DNA of 64,000 nt from JAGLQA01 sp023135565 (GTDB taxonomy: Bacteria; Acidobacteriota; Aminicenantia; UBA2199). Made by a program: the position numbers and the translations under genes. Below the pieces are notes generated by a model. The model saw only the letters and a program-made list of their open reading frames with translations. It made no database searches and was not told the origin of the DNA. The stretch is from NCBI GenBank assembly GCA_030639305.1, contig DAOWCY010000006.1:17758-81757 (forward strand). The letters run 5' to 3'. This document shows, piece after piece, positions 41,264 through 51,300 of this stretch. How positions within the stretch are numbered: position 1 is the first letter of the stretch; each line of letters begins with the position of its first letter.

Positions 41264-44200
41264 TCATTGATTATTGTTCAGGCGCTGTAGTTGTGTGTGG
41301 GCGTCTTCTATTTCGATTTGGCCGGGGTCTGCTTTTTCCCACAAACGGAGGAATTCTTTATAATTTTCCAGCGCCTCTTTTTCCCGGCCTAATTCTTGAT
41401 AGATTTTCCCCAGGTAATAGAAACTCTTAACATAGACGTCCCCGAAATAGAACCGCCCTAAAGTTAAAGCCGTTATCTTATCGAATTGCCGGCCGGCCTT
41501 TTCCCAGGAACCCTTTTTATAATATGTGAGAGCCAGTTCAAACAAGCACATAGCCTGCTGGTTTGAAAAAAAACTCTCCTTATACTCATGAGGGCCGTAT
41601 GACAGCGCCTTTTTCAAATAGGAAACCGCCCGGTCGAAGTTTTTGTTTTCTCTTTCGAGCCTACTTTTAGCAAGATAATAATACCTGTAATCTTTTTTGA
41701 AGGGGCTTTTTTTGCAGTTGCCTTCTAATTCTTTGATCGTTTTTCCGGCTTCCCGGTTTTGCCCTAATTTAAGATACGCCAGGGCTTCGTAGAAAAGTTT
41801 TCTGCCCAGGAAGTAAACGGGCCAAGGCGTTTCATCTAACTTTATATAATTTTTTATGGCCGCCAGCGCCCGGTGCGGTTTACCCAACCTTAAATAGAGA
41901 TGAACCAATTCGTATGCAGTGAGCAGTTTATCTTCTTTGTCTTTCATCCCGGCAAAATTTTCTTTTAGGAGCTTAATGGATTCAGCAAACCTGCCCTGGT
42001 GCAGGTACAGGAGTCTCAGGTTTCTAATTCTATCGGAATAATATCTTTCATCTTTTTCGTCCCGCGGCATATTTTTAAATTCTTGTTCGGCTTTTTCTAA
42101 ATCTCCGCGGTATAGATAAATTTTCCCTTTATTGAATTTGAAAATCGCAAGTTTGTTATCTTCCGCGGCGATCTTTTCATTCACTTCCCAGGCCAGGAGG
42201 AAAGCTTTTTTGATAAGATGTATGTCGAATACTAAACCGTACAGCATCGGCCTTATTTTCCCCGGGAAGTTACGGTGGTAATTTTTCTCCACTGCCACTG
42301 CTTTATCGTACCTCCCTTCCGCCATGTAAGTCCAGGTAAGGAATATATAGGGCATCTGTTCATCGTTGATCCCGTCTGCTGCCCGTTCTAAATATGGAAG
42401 CGCACGCCGCCAATCTTGCAGTAACGTAAGCAGCCCTCCAAAGTGGGTGTTGGCTTCATAATTACCGGGATATATTTTTAGAAGTTTTTTAAAAGACGAG
42501 ACCGCTTTTTTAAAGGTTTCTTCAGCGTTGCTGAAAAAACCTGCTTCCAGCAGTAATCTTTTTTTTGCAGATAAATGCTGCCTGTACTGCATGGCTTTAT
42601 CGTAATATTTTTTCTTTTGGTCCTCTTTTTGCAGTACAGCATATGCCAGGGCTATCTCTTTATAAACTAAGGCATAACCGGGATCCAATTCAATGGCTTC
42701 CTTGAACAAAAGAATACTTTCTTCATATTTTTCTTCGTTGAATTTCAGTTTGCCCGCACTGTATCGTTCTAATGCCTCGCGAGAAGAAGTGGTAATGGTT
42801 TCGATGTTTTCGTCCACATCCGCTTCAAGTTTATCATGGGGGATATTGAAGGCTGCTTTGATATCCGGGGTCAAACTGTCTACAATGGAAAATATCGCTT
42901 CCTCCTCCTTCATGTCTTCTGTGAAAGTAGAGAGATTTTCCCCACTCCGCGGATTCAGAATTCTTACGGTGACTCGCATCTTGCCCCCGGAAGTCATATA
43001 GCTGCCGATTAAAAAGTAATCGATATTTTCTTCCGAAGTAATTTTTTTATATACTTCAGTGGTGTAGGGGCTGCCTATTTTATGTTTTATTTTACCGAAT
43101 ATGTCGAGCAGGCGGTTCTCCGGCAGCACCCAAAAAAATTTGGATTGTTCCAGGTCTGTTGTCAATAGGTGAAAAAAAGTAAACTCCAGGTTGTTTTGGA
43201 GTGGTTGTCCGGTTAGTTCCGTGAAAGGCAGCACTGCCACCCGTATCTTTTTTGGGGGAAAGATTTCTTCTTCTTTTAAAAGTTCCGCTAACTTGAATGC
43301 CCCAAATAAAGCCAATAGAATAAATATAAATATGGCAGTTAGGCGGGGCAGCCGGTTCTGTTTAAACCGCTGCAGGAAAGGGCCTTTAAAGATGGCGCTG
43401 GAATCCATATCCACCAGCAGGTCTGTAATACATTGGTAGCGGTACTTTCTTTTTTTCTCCAGGCATTTTTTCACGATATTTTTAAGGTAAGTGGGAATTT
43501 TTTTCCCCGGTTTATCAGGGAAAACCGGTTTGGCTCTTAAATGTTTATGCAGGTAGCCGAGATCTGTTTCGGACACAAAGGGATGCTCTCCGGTTATCAT
43601 TTCGAATATGATGATGCCCAACATATAGATGTCCACACGGTTGTCTACTTTCTCTCCCAACCACTGCTCCGGAGCGATATAGCGGGGGGTGCCGACCAAC
43701 GCCCCGGAATGAGTGATACCTGTGCTGTCAGCCGATTTTGCCAGGCCGAAATCGGTGATATATACATTGTTTCCCTTATCGATCATAATATTGTTGGGGT
43801 TTAAATCGCGGTGTACTATTCCCTTCTTATGAGCCGCCAGCAGCCCCATACAGATTTGTTTTAAGATAGCTTTTGTTTTCTCGATAGGCAGCGGGCCTGA
43901 TTCGGCCAGCATATCTTTTAGACTTATTCCTTCGATATACTGCATGGAGATAAACTTCACTTCCCCCACTTCGCCGAAATCATAGATGCGCACCACATTT
44001 TCGTGGGCGATTTCCCTGGCCAGCCGTATCTCCTCTTTAAACCGGCTTATCATCCGCTGGTCCGTAAGGAATTCAGGCTTGATGGTTTTTAATGCCGCGG
44101 TGGTATTTAAAACTTTGTCTTCGGCTTTGTAGACTATCCCCATGCCGCCTCTGCCGAGTTCCTCGATTATCTTATAGCGGCTGCCGAAATCATCGCCCGG

Positions 44201-44344
44201 GGAAAATATAAAGGGGTTGTCTTCGCTAAAGTCTTTAGTAGTTTCCGCCGGGTGGTTAGCTTTTTTGTCCCGCAGGGAACTGCCGCACTTATGGCAGTAA
44301 AAATTATCGGCAGGGACTTCGGTTTTACATTTCGGACAATTCAT
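41264..44344 (-). CDS. Zinc-ribbon Ser/Thr kinase with periplasmic TPR region
   Basis: 1026 residues. A C4 zinc ribbon (CPKC...CHKCG) starts the protein. The kinase domain (~58-315) has the glycine loop GRGGMG (64-69), K86, HRD (178-180), DFG (198-200) and APEQ. The catalytic loop reads HRDLNPNN, so the Lys that usually follows HRDL is Asn182. One membrane helix (~332-354) follows, then a FlgO/CsgG-like domain (VAVLPFTELTGQ, ~369-500) and TPRs to the end. Kinase inside and sensor outside. Promoter at 44393-44422. It is probably a signal transducer, or a weak kinase given the Asn. Confidence 0.85.
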   Translation of the reverse strand: MNCPKCKTEVPADNFYCHKCGSSLRDKKANHPAETTKDFSEDNPFIFSPGDDFGSRYKIIEELGRGGMGIVYKAEDKVLNTTAALKTIKPEFLTDQRMISRFKEEIRLAREIAHENVVRIYDFGEVGEVKFISMQYIEGISLKDMLAESGPLPIEKTKAILKQICMGLLAAHKKGIVHRDLNPNNIMIDKGNNVYITDFGLAKSADSTGITHSGALVGTPRYIAPEQWLGEKVDNRVDIYMLGIIIFEMITGEHPFVSETDLGYLHKHLRAKPVFPDKPGKKIPTYLKNIVKKCLEKKRKYRYQCITDLLVDMDSSAIFKGPFLQRFKQNRLPRLTAIFIFILLALFGAFKLAELLKEEEIFPPKKIRVAVLPFTELTGQPLQNNLEFTFFHLLTTDLEQSKFFWVLPENRLLDIFGKIKHKIGSPYTTEVYKKITSEENIDYFLIGSYMTSGGKMRVTVRILNPRSGENLSTFTEDMKEEEAIFSIVDSLTPDIKAAFNIPHDKLEADVDENIETITTSSREALERYSAGKLKFNEEKYEESILLFKEAIELDPGYALVYKEIALAYAVLQKEDQKKKYYDKAMQYRQHLSAKKRLLLEAGFFSNAEETFKKAVSSFKKLLKIYPGNYEANTHFGGLLTLLQDWRRALPYLERAADGINDEQMPYIFLTWTYMAEGRYDKAVAVEKNYHRNFPGKIRPMLYGLVFDIHLIKKAFLLAWEVNEKIAAEDNKLAIFKFNKGKIYLYRGDLEKAEQEFKNMPRDEKDERYYSDRIRNLRLLYLHQGRFAESIKLLKENFAGMKDKEDKLLTAYELVHLYLRLGKPHRALAAIKNYIKLDETPWPVYFLGRKLFYEALAYLKLGQNREAGKTIKELEGNCKKSPFKKDYRYYYLAKSRLERENKNFDRAVSYLKKALSYGPHEYKESFFSNQQAMCLFELALTYYKKGSWEKAGRQFDKITALTLGRFYFGDVYVKSFYYLGKIYQELGREKEALENYKEFLRLWEKADPGQIEIEDAHTQLQRLNNNQ

Positions 44345-44392
44345 GTTTAGTTATAAGCTCGGTGTGCTGAAGAATTTTTCAACATCTATAAC

Positions 44393-44422
44393 ATTATATC
44401 ATAGTGCAGCCGTTGGTTGCAA
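44393..44422 (-). promoter_or_regulatory. Promoter of the zinc-ribbon kinase
   Basis: On the minus strand TTGCAA (44417-44422), an 18-base spacer and TATAAT (44393-44398). Confidence 0.55.
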
Positions 44423-44470
44423 ATAAAAAAATCGTAACTATTCAGTTCTGTAAAAAATTAAAACAGACTT

Positions 44471-44530
44471 GCCTCCGGCGGCCCTGCCGGGGGCCAAATT
44501 TTTGAAAAAGTTTGAACAAAACTTTTGTTT
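44471..44530 (-). repeat. Partial type A repeat
   Basis: GCCTCCGGCGGCCCTGCCGG, GGGCCAAATTTTTGAAAAAG and AACAAAACTTTTGTTT. Only this end is present. It is in the 550-base gene-free region 44345-44894. Confidence 0.8.
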
Positions 44531-44574
44531 AAAAAAGCGAAAAACCCCCTATAAAAGCTTTGAATTTTTCTTTT

Positions 44575-44620
44575 TCCAAAACTGAACACTTACAAAAAAT
44601 CGTAACGATTCAATTTTGGA
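44575..44620. repeat. 12-bp hairpin with repeated core
   Basis: TCCAAAACTGAA (44575-44586) and TTCAATTTTGGA (44609-44620) pair with one mismatch. TCGTAACGATTCAATTTTGG recurs in altered form at 44431 (TCGTAACTATTCAGTTCTG) and at 16739. Confidence 0.55.
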
Positions 44621-44680
44621 GAAATCGATATCTACGCAGTTCATATTCCGCTCACGTCCCTATCTCCAAAGTTTTTTTTT

Positions 44681-44759
44681 TCACACTGCGAGTATTGGAT
44701 TCCCCGGCTGCTGCTGTTTTTGCCGCGGAGCGGTTTATAGGGTGCCCGCGCCGCGGGCT
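44681..44759 (-). repeat. Type B palindromic repeat
   Basis: Read on the minus strand: AAGCCCGCGGCGCGGGCACC, CTATAAACCGCTCCGCGGCA, AAAACAGCAGCAGCCGGGGA, ATCCAATACTCGCAGTGTGA. It is the best match to 17961-18072. Confidence 0.82.
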
Positions 44760-44788
44760 TTTACAGGATAATAATATAATGGTATAAT
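44760..44788 (+). promoter_or_regulatory. Promoter of the nitroreductase gene
   Basis: TTTACA (44760-44765), a 17-base spacer and TATAAT (44783-44788). The leader (~44795-44894) contains fragments of type B palindromes. Confidence 0.6.
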
Positions 44789-44894
44789 GTTTTTTCAAGA
44801 GCGGACGGCGTCCGCAGCTTATGAGGGGCCTGGGCGGGCGGCGTCCGCACCCCCGTGCCACGGGCCTGCTCGCCGAAGTTAGGAGAAGTAAATT

Positions 44895-45431
44895 ATGAAA
44901 TTTATCGAATTAGTAAAAAAAAGAGAAAGCACCCGCGGTTATTCATCCCGGCCCGTGCCCCGGGAGATCATCGACCAATGTTTAGAAGCAGCCCGGTTAG
45001 CGCCCTCCGCCTGTAATTCGCAGCCCTGGTCTTTTATTGTTTTAGACGATGAAGAGACGAAGAATCGAGTAGTAGAAAAGTCCCTGACCGGTATTTACCG
45101 CATGAATAATTTTGTCAAAGAAGCCCCCGTACTTATCGTTGTTGTCACTGAACGCTCAACATATATTGCCCGGATGGGCGGCATGTTAAGACATGTAAAG
45201 TACAACCTGATAGATATCGGCATCGCCTGCGATCACCTGACGCTGCAGGCCGAAGATTTGGGATTGGGCACCTGCTGGCTCGGATGGTTCGATGAGAAAG
45301 CAGTCAAAAAAGTACTCAACCTACCTCAAAAAACCAGGATCGACGTCATGATTTCTTTAGGTTATCCTGAGGAAGGCGAGGTGAGAAAGAAGCTGCGCAA
45401 ACCATTGGACAAAGTAAGAAAGTACTATTAG
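44895..45431 (+). CDS. Nitroreductase family flavoprotein
   Basis: 178 residues. RESTRGYSSRPVP is the FMN-binding start, APSACNSQPWSF the conserved central part, and LGLGTCWLGWFD with VMISLGYPEE the C-terminal part. The enzyme should use FMN and NAD(P)H to reduce quinones, nitro compounds or similar. At 178 residues it is at the short end of the family. AGGAGAAG lies before the ATG. A repeat array begins directly after its TAG. Confidence 0.9.
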   Translation: MKFIELVKKRESTRGYSSRPVPREIIDQCLEAARLAPSACNSQPWSFIVLDDEETKNRVVEKSLTGIYRMNNFVKEAPVLIVVVTERSTYIARMGGMLRHVKYNLIDIGIACDHLTLQAEDLGLGTCWLGWFDEKAVKKVLNLPQKTRIDVMISLGYPEEGEVRKKLRKPLDKVRKYY

Positions 45432-45568
45432 GCCCACCACGTGGGCAGGGTATAAGCTGCTTCGCAGCAGGGGCAGCGGGTGAGCGCTTTTGATTTTCAC
45501 TCATAAAAAGTTTTTTGGGGGTCCAGGGGGCAATTTTACAAAAACGCCCCCTGGCCGCCGGAGGCAAG
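45432..45568 (+). repeat. Palindromic repeat (A3 form) abutting a stop codon
   Basis: GCCCACCACGTGGGCAGGGT begins at the base after TAG. CTTCGCAGCAGGGGCAGCGG, GAGCGCTTTTGATTTTCACT, GTTTTTTGGGGGTCCAGGGG and CTGGCCGCCGGAGGCAAG follow, ending 13 bases before the mutL -35 box. Confidence 0.88.
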
Positions 45569-45581
45569 GCTCGATTTTCTC

Positions 45582-45610
45582 TTGAGGGCCGCCGTTATTC
45601 ATGATATAAT
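45582..45610 (+). promoter_or_regulatory. Promoter of mutL, leaderless start
   Basis: TTGAGG (45582-45587), a 17-base spacer and TATAAT (45605-45610). The start codon GTG at 45616 is five bases after the -10 box, about where transcription should begin, and there is no ribosome binding site. Confidence 0.65.
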
Positions 45611-45615
45611 AATTT

Positions 45616-47322
45616 GTGGGAAAAATAAAAGAATTAGAAGCTGAAGTATTCCGTAAGATCGCTGCCGGGGAGGTAGTGGAACGTCCCCTCTCCGCGGTCA
45701 AGGAATTGGTGGAAAATTCCATAGACGCCGGGGCCGGTGAGATCAAAGTCGAAGTCCGCGACGGCGGCAAAAGATTTATCAAAGTTACCGACAACGGCGA
45801 CGGCTTCGAACCCGACGATATCGAAAAAGCCTTCAAAAGACACTCTACTTCGAAATTAAACCGGTTAGAGGATTTTAACAGTCTCGACACCCTGGGGTTC
45901 CGTGGTGAAGCGCTGCCCTCGATTTTGGAAGTCTCGAAAATCCTCTTGAAGACTTCTTCTAATACTGAAGGAAAGGGCACCTTTTGTACTTTTGAGGAGG
46001 GCAAATTAGTCGAACGGGAGGAAATCGCTTTTAATAAAGGCGCAGCCATCGAAATCCAGGACCTTTTTTATAATTTCCCCGTCAGGAAAAAATTTTTAAA
46101 AAGCGAAAGGAGCGAATTAAACCAGGTTATCGCTTTTCTCGAGCAGACTGCCCTGTCTAACTTTCACATCGCCTTTTCTTTGAGCAATAATGACCGGCTA
46201 ATCTTTTTTTACAATAAAGCCGCCACTTTGAAAGAGAGAATCTACCAGGTATTCGGCAAAGAATTTCTCGACGGTCTGCAGGAAGTGAATTTCGAGTATG
46301 GTCAATATAAACTAAACGGTTTTATCTCGAAGATCAATACCGGCGTCGCAGTCAAGAAGTACCAGCATTTTTTTGTCAACAAACGGCCTATCCGGGAGAG
46401 AACCCTCTTCGCCGCCCTAAACAACACCTTCCGGCGTTTCCTCGAAAAGAGCAAGAATCCCGTCGGCATATTGTCTTTAGAAGTACCGCCCCGGGAGATC
46501 GACGTGAACGTCCACCCCATGAAATTAGAGATCAAATTCGAGGATTCCAGCGCCATCTATCAATTAGTAAAACGGGGTATAGAGAGTACTTTCGGCAGCA
46601 GCGGCGGCGCAGCCGCGGACAGGTCTTTAGATTTTCTTTACCGGGATAAGAGCAGCCCGGAACAGCCCCCCGACGCTTTCACCGCCTCCCCCGGTCAAAC
46701 CGCCCCCGGACCTGGATTCGCCCAGGCGCAGTTATTCAGCGGTGAGATAGCTCACATCGAGGAAGGGTTTTACCTGATCGGGCAGTACCTGAACTCTTAC
46801 ATCCTGGTAGAGAAAGAAGGCGCACTGTTGGTCGTTGACCAGCACAATGCCGACGAGCGGGTGAATTTCGATCACCTAAAAAAAGAGTACCGGGAGAACA
46901 AAGTGGTATCTATTACGCCTCTTTTCCCTATCATCATCGAGCTGACCCACTCGGAAGTATCCCGTTTAGATGAGCGCAAGCAGGAGATGCTCAGCAAAGT
47001 CGGTTTTGATTTACGGCCTTTGAGTGGAAATTCGTATGATGTGAAATCTTTTCCCCAGGTATTGGATGAGAGAAGCATTAAGGATGCTGTTTTGACTATA
47101 TTGCATTTGCAGCAAGGGGATGTAGATTTCGAGGACAAGGTTTTGGCTGAGGTTGCCTGCAAGAGTGCGATAAAGGTGAATCACCGGCTTTCCCCCGAGA
47201 AAATGAGGAGTATAGTCAAGGATTTATTTCGTTCTACTAATGCGTATTTTTGTCCTCACAAGCGGCCGATTATAGTGGAGTTTGGCCGGGAGCAGATCGA
47301 GAAGCTTCTCAAGCGCAAGTGA
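45616..47322 (+). CDS. mutL: DNA mismatch repair protein MutL
   Basis: 568 residues. The N-terminal GHKL ATPase begins GKIKELEAEVFRKIAAGEVV, then ELVENSIDAGA, DNGDGF and TLGFRGEALPS, all in place. A proline-rich linker (~335-370) leads to the C-terminal dimerisation domain with ACKSAIKVNHRL and CPHKRPIIVEFG. The endonuclease motif DQHAxxERxxxE reads DQHNADERVNFD, so it is altered at two positions; cutting activity may be lost or changed. MutL links MutS to nicking and strand removal. GTG start at 45616 fits the family length and is leaderless. No mutS is in the window. Confidence 0.94.
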   Translation: MGKIKELEAEVFRKIAAGEVVERPLSAVKELVENSIDAGAGEIKVEVRDGGKRFIKVTDNGDGFEPDDIEKAFKRHSTSKLNRLEDFNSLDTLGFRGEALPSILEVSKILLKTSSNTEGKGTFCTFEEGKLVEREEIAFNKGAAIEIQDLFYNFPVRKKFLKSERSELNQVIAFLEQTALSNFHIAFSLSNNDRLIFFYNKAATLKERIYQVFGKEFLDGLQEVNFEYGQYKLNGFISKINTGVAVKKYQHFFVNKRPIRERTLFAALNNTFRRFLEKSKNPVGILSLEVPPREIDVNVHPMKLEIKFEDSSAIYQLVKRGIESTFGSSGGAAADRSLDFLYRDKSSPEQPPDAFTASPGQTAPGPGFAQAQLFSGEIAHIEEGFYLIGQYLNSYILVEKEGALLVVDQHNADERVNFDHLKKEYRENKVVSITPLFPIIIELTHSEVSRLDERKQEMLSKVGFDLRPLSGNSYDVKSFPQVLDERSIKDAVLTILHLQQGDVDFEDKVLAEVACKSAIKVNHRLSPEKMRSIVKDLFRSTNAYFCPHKRPIIVEFGREQIEKLLKRK

Positions 47323-47452
47323 CCCCGTGCGCACGGGGAGGCGATAAGCGGCTTCGCCGCATGGGGCAGCGTGTGAGCGTTTTTGATTCTAACTCATAAA
47401 AAGTTTTGATCAAACTTTTTCAAAAGTTTGGCCCCCGGCAGGGCCGGCGGCG
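47323..47452 (+). repeat. Palindromic repeat copy abutting the mutL stop
   Basis: CCCCGTGCGCACGGGG (47323-47338) begins at the base after TGA. AGGCGATAAGCGGCTTCGCC, GCAGCGTGTGAGCGTTTTTG, AAAAGTTTTGATCAAACTTT and GGCCCCCGGCAGGGCCGGCG follow. Confidence 0.88.
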
Positions 47453-47479
47453 GCGGTGAATTCTGGATAAAAAGCTGTC

Positions 47480-47507
47480 TTGATTTTTTTTGAGAAAAAG
47501 GTATAAT
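47480..47507 (+). promoter_or_regulatory. Promoter of coaE
   Basis: TTGATT (47480-47485), a 16-base spacer and TATAAT (47502-47507). The leader to the ATG is about 80 bases. Confidence 0.6.
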
Positions 47508-47594
47508 ATAGGAATGGAATACTGCAACATGAATTGCCTGCAAGTCAGGAGAACAAGACCGGGGTTTTGCCGGGATTCCGGGAAATGCTGAACT

Positions 47595-48209
47595 ATGAAT
47601 AAAATCGGCTTAACAGGAGGAATTTGCGCGGGAAAAACTTTTGTACTCAACCTCCTTAAAGAACTGGGCTGTTACACCCTGAGAGCGGACGATATCGCTA
47701 AAAATATAATATTTTCCGGGAATTCTAAAATTTCGCAAGAGATTATAAAAGTTTTTGGCCCGGATATTTACGATGATAAGCAGGGCTTAAAAAAGGAAGA
47801 ATTCACGAAAATTTTATTCGAAGACGCGGAAAAACGAAATTTTATCAACAATATCGTTCATCCCCTGGTCACCGCTGAGAGAAATAAAATCTATGAAGAT
47901 TTAAACATCACCAAAGCCTTCCATTTTTTTATATATGAATCGGCGCTGTTGGTGGAAGCGGGGATTTATAAAGATTTCGACAAAATAATACTGGTCTATA
48001 CCACCCATGAAGAGCAGTTGAAGCGGCTGATGGCCAGGGACGGTATAAAAAAAGAGGAAGCTGAAGCAAGGATAAAAGCCCAGTTTCCTATAAGTGAAAA
48101 GTTAAAGGTGGCGCACTATACGATAGATACCAGCGATACCTTTGAGAATGCAAAAGCGCAGACTTTAGAAACTTTTCACCTGATGAAAAAAGATTTTAAA
48201 GTGCCCTGA
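47595..48209 (+). CDS. coaE: Dephospho-CoA kinase
   Basis: 204 residues. P-loop GLTGGICAGKT (residues ~5-15; the usual GGIGSGKS is varied), RADDIAKNI, DIYDDKQGLKKEEF, and the IVHPLV segment, with a FFIYESALLVEAG strand. It catalyses the last step of coenzyme A synthesis, phosphorylation of dephospho-CoA. The ATG has no strong ribosome binding site. It is a single-gene unit, followed by the promoter of the kinase gene. Confidence 0.93.
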   Translation: MNKIGLTGGICAGKTFVLNLLKELGCYTLRADDIAKNIIFSGNSKISQEIIKVFGPDIYDDKQGLKKEEFTKILFEDAEKRNFINNIVHPLVTAERNKIYEDLNITKAFHFFIYESALLVEAGIYKDFDKIILVYTTHEEQLKRLMARDGIKKEEAEARIKAQFPISEKLKVAHYTIDTSDTFENAKAQTLETFHLMKKDFKVP

Positions 48210-48234
48210 AATGAGCAGAAATTATATTAATCTA

Positions 48235-48263
48235 TTGACATATTATAAGATTTTATTTAATAT
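48235..48263 (+). promoter_or_regulatory. Promoter of the kinase-cyclase gene
   Basis: TTGACA (48235-48240), a 17-base spacer and TAATAT (48258-48263). AGGAGG precedes the ATG at 48342. Confidence 0.75.
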
Positions 48264-48341
48264 ATTATTTTAAACATATGGGTTTTCTTAATAGCTCTTT
48301 CCAGCTTGACCGGATGGGAATGGCTGTAAAAGGAGGTAAAC

Positions 48342-51300
48342 ATGTTAGGCACAGTTATTTCGCACTACAAAATATTTGAGAAAATCGGCGAAGGTGGCAT
48401 GGGAGTCGTTTACAAAGCCGAAGACACCAAGCTTAAACGCACAGTTGCCCTAAAATTCCTCCCCAAAGATTTGACCCGTAACCAGGAAGCCAGGGAACGG
48501 TTCCAGTTGGAAGCCCAGGCAGCCGCCTCATTAAACAACCCCAATATCGTCACCATCCACGAAATAGACGAATATGACGGCCGCGTATATATAGCCATGG
48601 AATACGTTGAAGGCGACACCCTGAGAGACAGGATGCCCTACACCTGGGAACAGCGCGATACCCCCTTAGAAGATTTCGACGATTTTAAAACCAGGAAAAT
48701 TTCCCCCGGCCCCGCAGCGGAACCCGAAGTTAAACCCATGGACATAAACGAGGTGCTCGACATCGCTATCCAGGTTTGCCGGGGGTTGAAAGCAACCCAT
48801 AAGTTGGGAATTATCCACCGGGACATTAAACCCCAGAATATAATCCTCAATCCTGAAGGTGTAGTTAAAATATTGGATTTCGGTGTTGCCAAACTCACCC
48901 GGGGCACCAATGTCACCAAAGAATTCGCCACTGTAGGCACTGTGCACTACATGTCACCCGATCAACTGACCGGCAAAGAGATAGATCAACGCACCGACAT
49001 CTGGTCTTTGGGCGTGGTGCTTTATGAAATGCTGACCGCCAACTTACCTTTTAAACAGGACTCCATGCAGTCGATCATGTATTCTATCGTAAATGACAAC
49101 CCGCTTCCCCCCTCGGAACTAAGCGACGACGTGCCCCGGCCTTTGGAAAGAATCATATTAAGGTGTTTACGAAAAGAGCAGGAAGATCGCTATCAATCGG
49201 TAGAGTTTCTCCTTAAAGACCTTAAAAAAATATTGGACGGCCTGCGCAAAGATTCCCAGGAATTGAAAATAAAGAAAAAAGCATCGCTCCGCAAAGAGAA
49301 GGAACGCCGCACTGCCACGGTAATCTCCGCGGAAATCAGCGGGTACGGCGAAATGATGGAAACCTTAGACGCGGAAGAAGTGGCCACCACCATGAGTGAT
49401 TATTCCGATATGTTCACTGCCGCCGCCGCAAAATATGAAGGCACTTTAGATAAAACATCAGGCAGTACGTTTACGGTTCTTTTCGGCGTCCCCCTGGCAG
49501 TGGAAAATGGGCCGGTAAAAGCAGTGCAGGCCGCGGTGGAGATGCGTCGTCAATTGGAGCAGTACCTGCGCAGGAGAAAACTCGAGGTTCCGCTAAACAT
49601 TCGTATCGGCGTCAACACAGGGGTGGTGATTGCCGGTGTGATGGGCAAGGACGAGGAAAAATATTCGGTGATCGGCGACGCCGTCAACCTGGCTAATCAA
49701 TTGAAAGACGCAGCGCCGAAAGGAAAAATCTATATAGGCGCCCAAACCCAAAAAACTACCAAAAATAACTTCGAATATAAGGAACTCAAACCTATCACCC
49801 CAAAAGGTAAAAAACAGCCTATCACAGCCTATGAGTTTTTATCCGTAAAGTCGAAATCGGATCAGGCCCGCAAAGGCGCTGAACGAATGATCTTTGCCGG
49901 GATGGTGGGCCGGGATAGGGAATTAGACAAATTACAACTGCACCTGCTCAAGCTTGTCAACGGCGAAGGCTCTATTATCAACATTATCGGCGAAGCCGGT
50001 ATCGGCAAGTCGCGCTTAATCGGCGAACTCCGTGCTAAAGATGCCTTTAAACGGGTGAAACTCCTGGAAGGCAGGGCATTGTCTATGGGCAAGAACCTCA
50101 GTTTTCACCCCCTGATCGCCATCATCAAAAATTGGGCGCAAATAACTGAGAAAGACACTGCCCAGGAAGCCTACAATAAGCTGGAGAAAACCGTCAAGGA
50201 TGTCTATCCCGAAGCTGTGGGTGAAATTTTCCCCTTTATCGCCACCCTGATGGGCATGAAACTAAGCGGCCAATACGCCGAACGGCTCGAAGGCATCGAA
50301 GGAGACGCTTTAGAAAAACTGATGAAGAAGAATTTCCGCGAACTCATCATGAAAGCAGCCGAACAACAGCCGCTGGTTTTTTTGATCGAAGACCTGCACT
50401 GGGCGGACATAAGTTCTATCGAATTATTGGAATCCCTTTCCCGGCTGGTGAAAGAGAGTTCCATATTATTCATTAATATTTTCCGTCCCGGCTACGAAGA
50501 AACCGGGGAACGGCTGCTGCTCACCATTAAAGAGAGGTATCCCGGTCTTCATGCCGAAATTTACCTGAAATCTTTAGATGAAAGCGAAACCAAAAAACTC
50601 ATCGTCGGTCTTCTAAAAGTGAAGGGCCTGCCGGCCAACATCCTGGGTCTTATCATCAAAAGAACCGGCGGAAATCCCTTTTTTATCGAAGAGATTATTC
50701 GTTCTTTTATCGACGACGGCATCGTGGAACTCAAAAACGGCCATTTTAAAGTGACCGACAAAATCGAAAATGTGGTAATCCCGGAAACCATAAACGATGT
50801 GTTGATGGGACGCATAGATAAATTAGAGGATGATACGCGGTCGCTGCTGAAAGTTGCCGCCGTCATCGGCAGGAACTTTTTTTATAAAGTCTTAGCCCGG
50901 GTGGCCCTGAATATCGACGAAATAGACGAGCGCATCGAATTTTTAAAAGATACGGAACTCATCCGCGAACGCACCCGCATGGACGAACTGGAATACGTCT
51001 TTAAAAACACCCTGATCCAGGAAGCCGCCTATAGTTCTATCCTGATGAAAAAACGGAAAGAACTCCACGGCAAGGTAGCAACCGCTATAGAGGGAGCTTT
51101 TTCAGAAAAACTGCGTGAATTTTACGGTATGCTGGCGCTGCATTACAGTATGGCCGAAGACCTGGAAAAAGCGGAGAAATACCTCACCAAAGCCGGGGAA
51201 GAAGCATTAAAAGCCGCTGCATCCAGCGAAGCGCTGCATTTTTACCGGGAAGCATTGAGTCTCTACCTCAAGCAGCATAAGGACGGCGGGGACCCCGACA

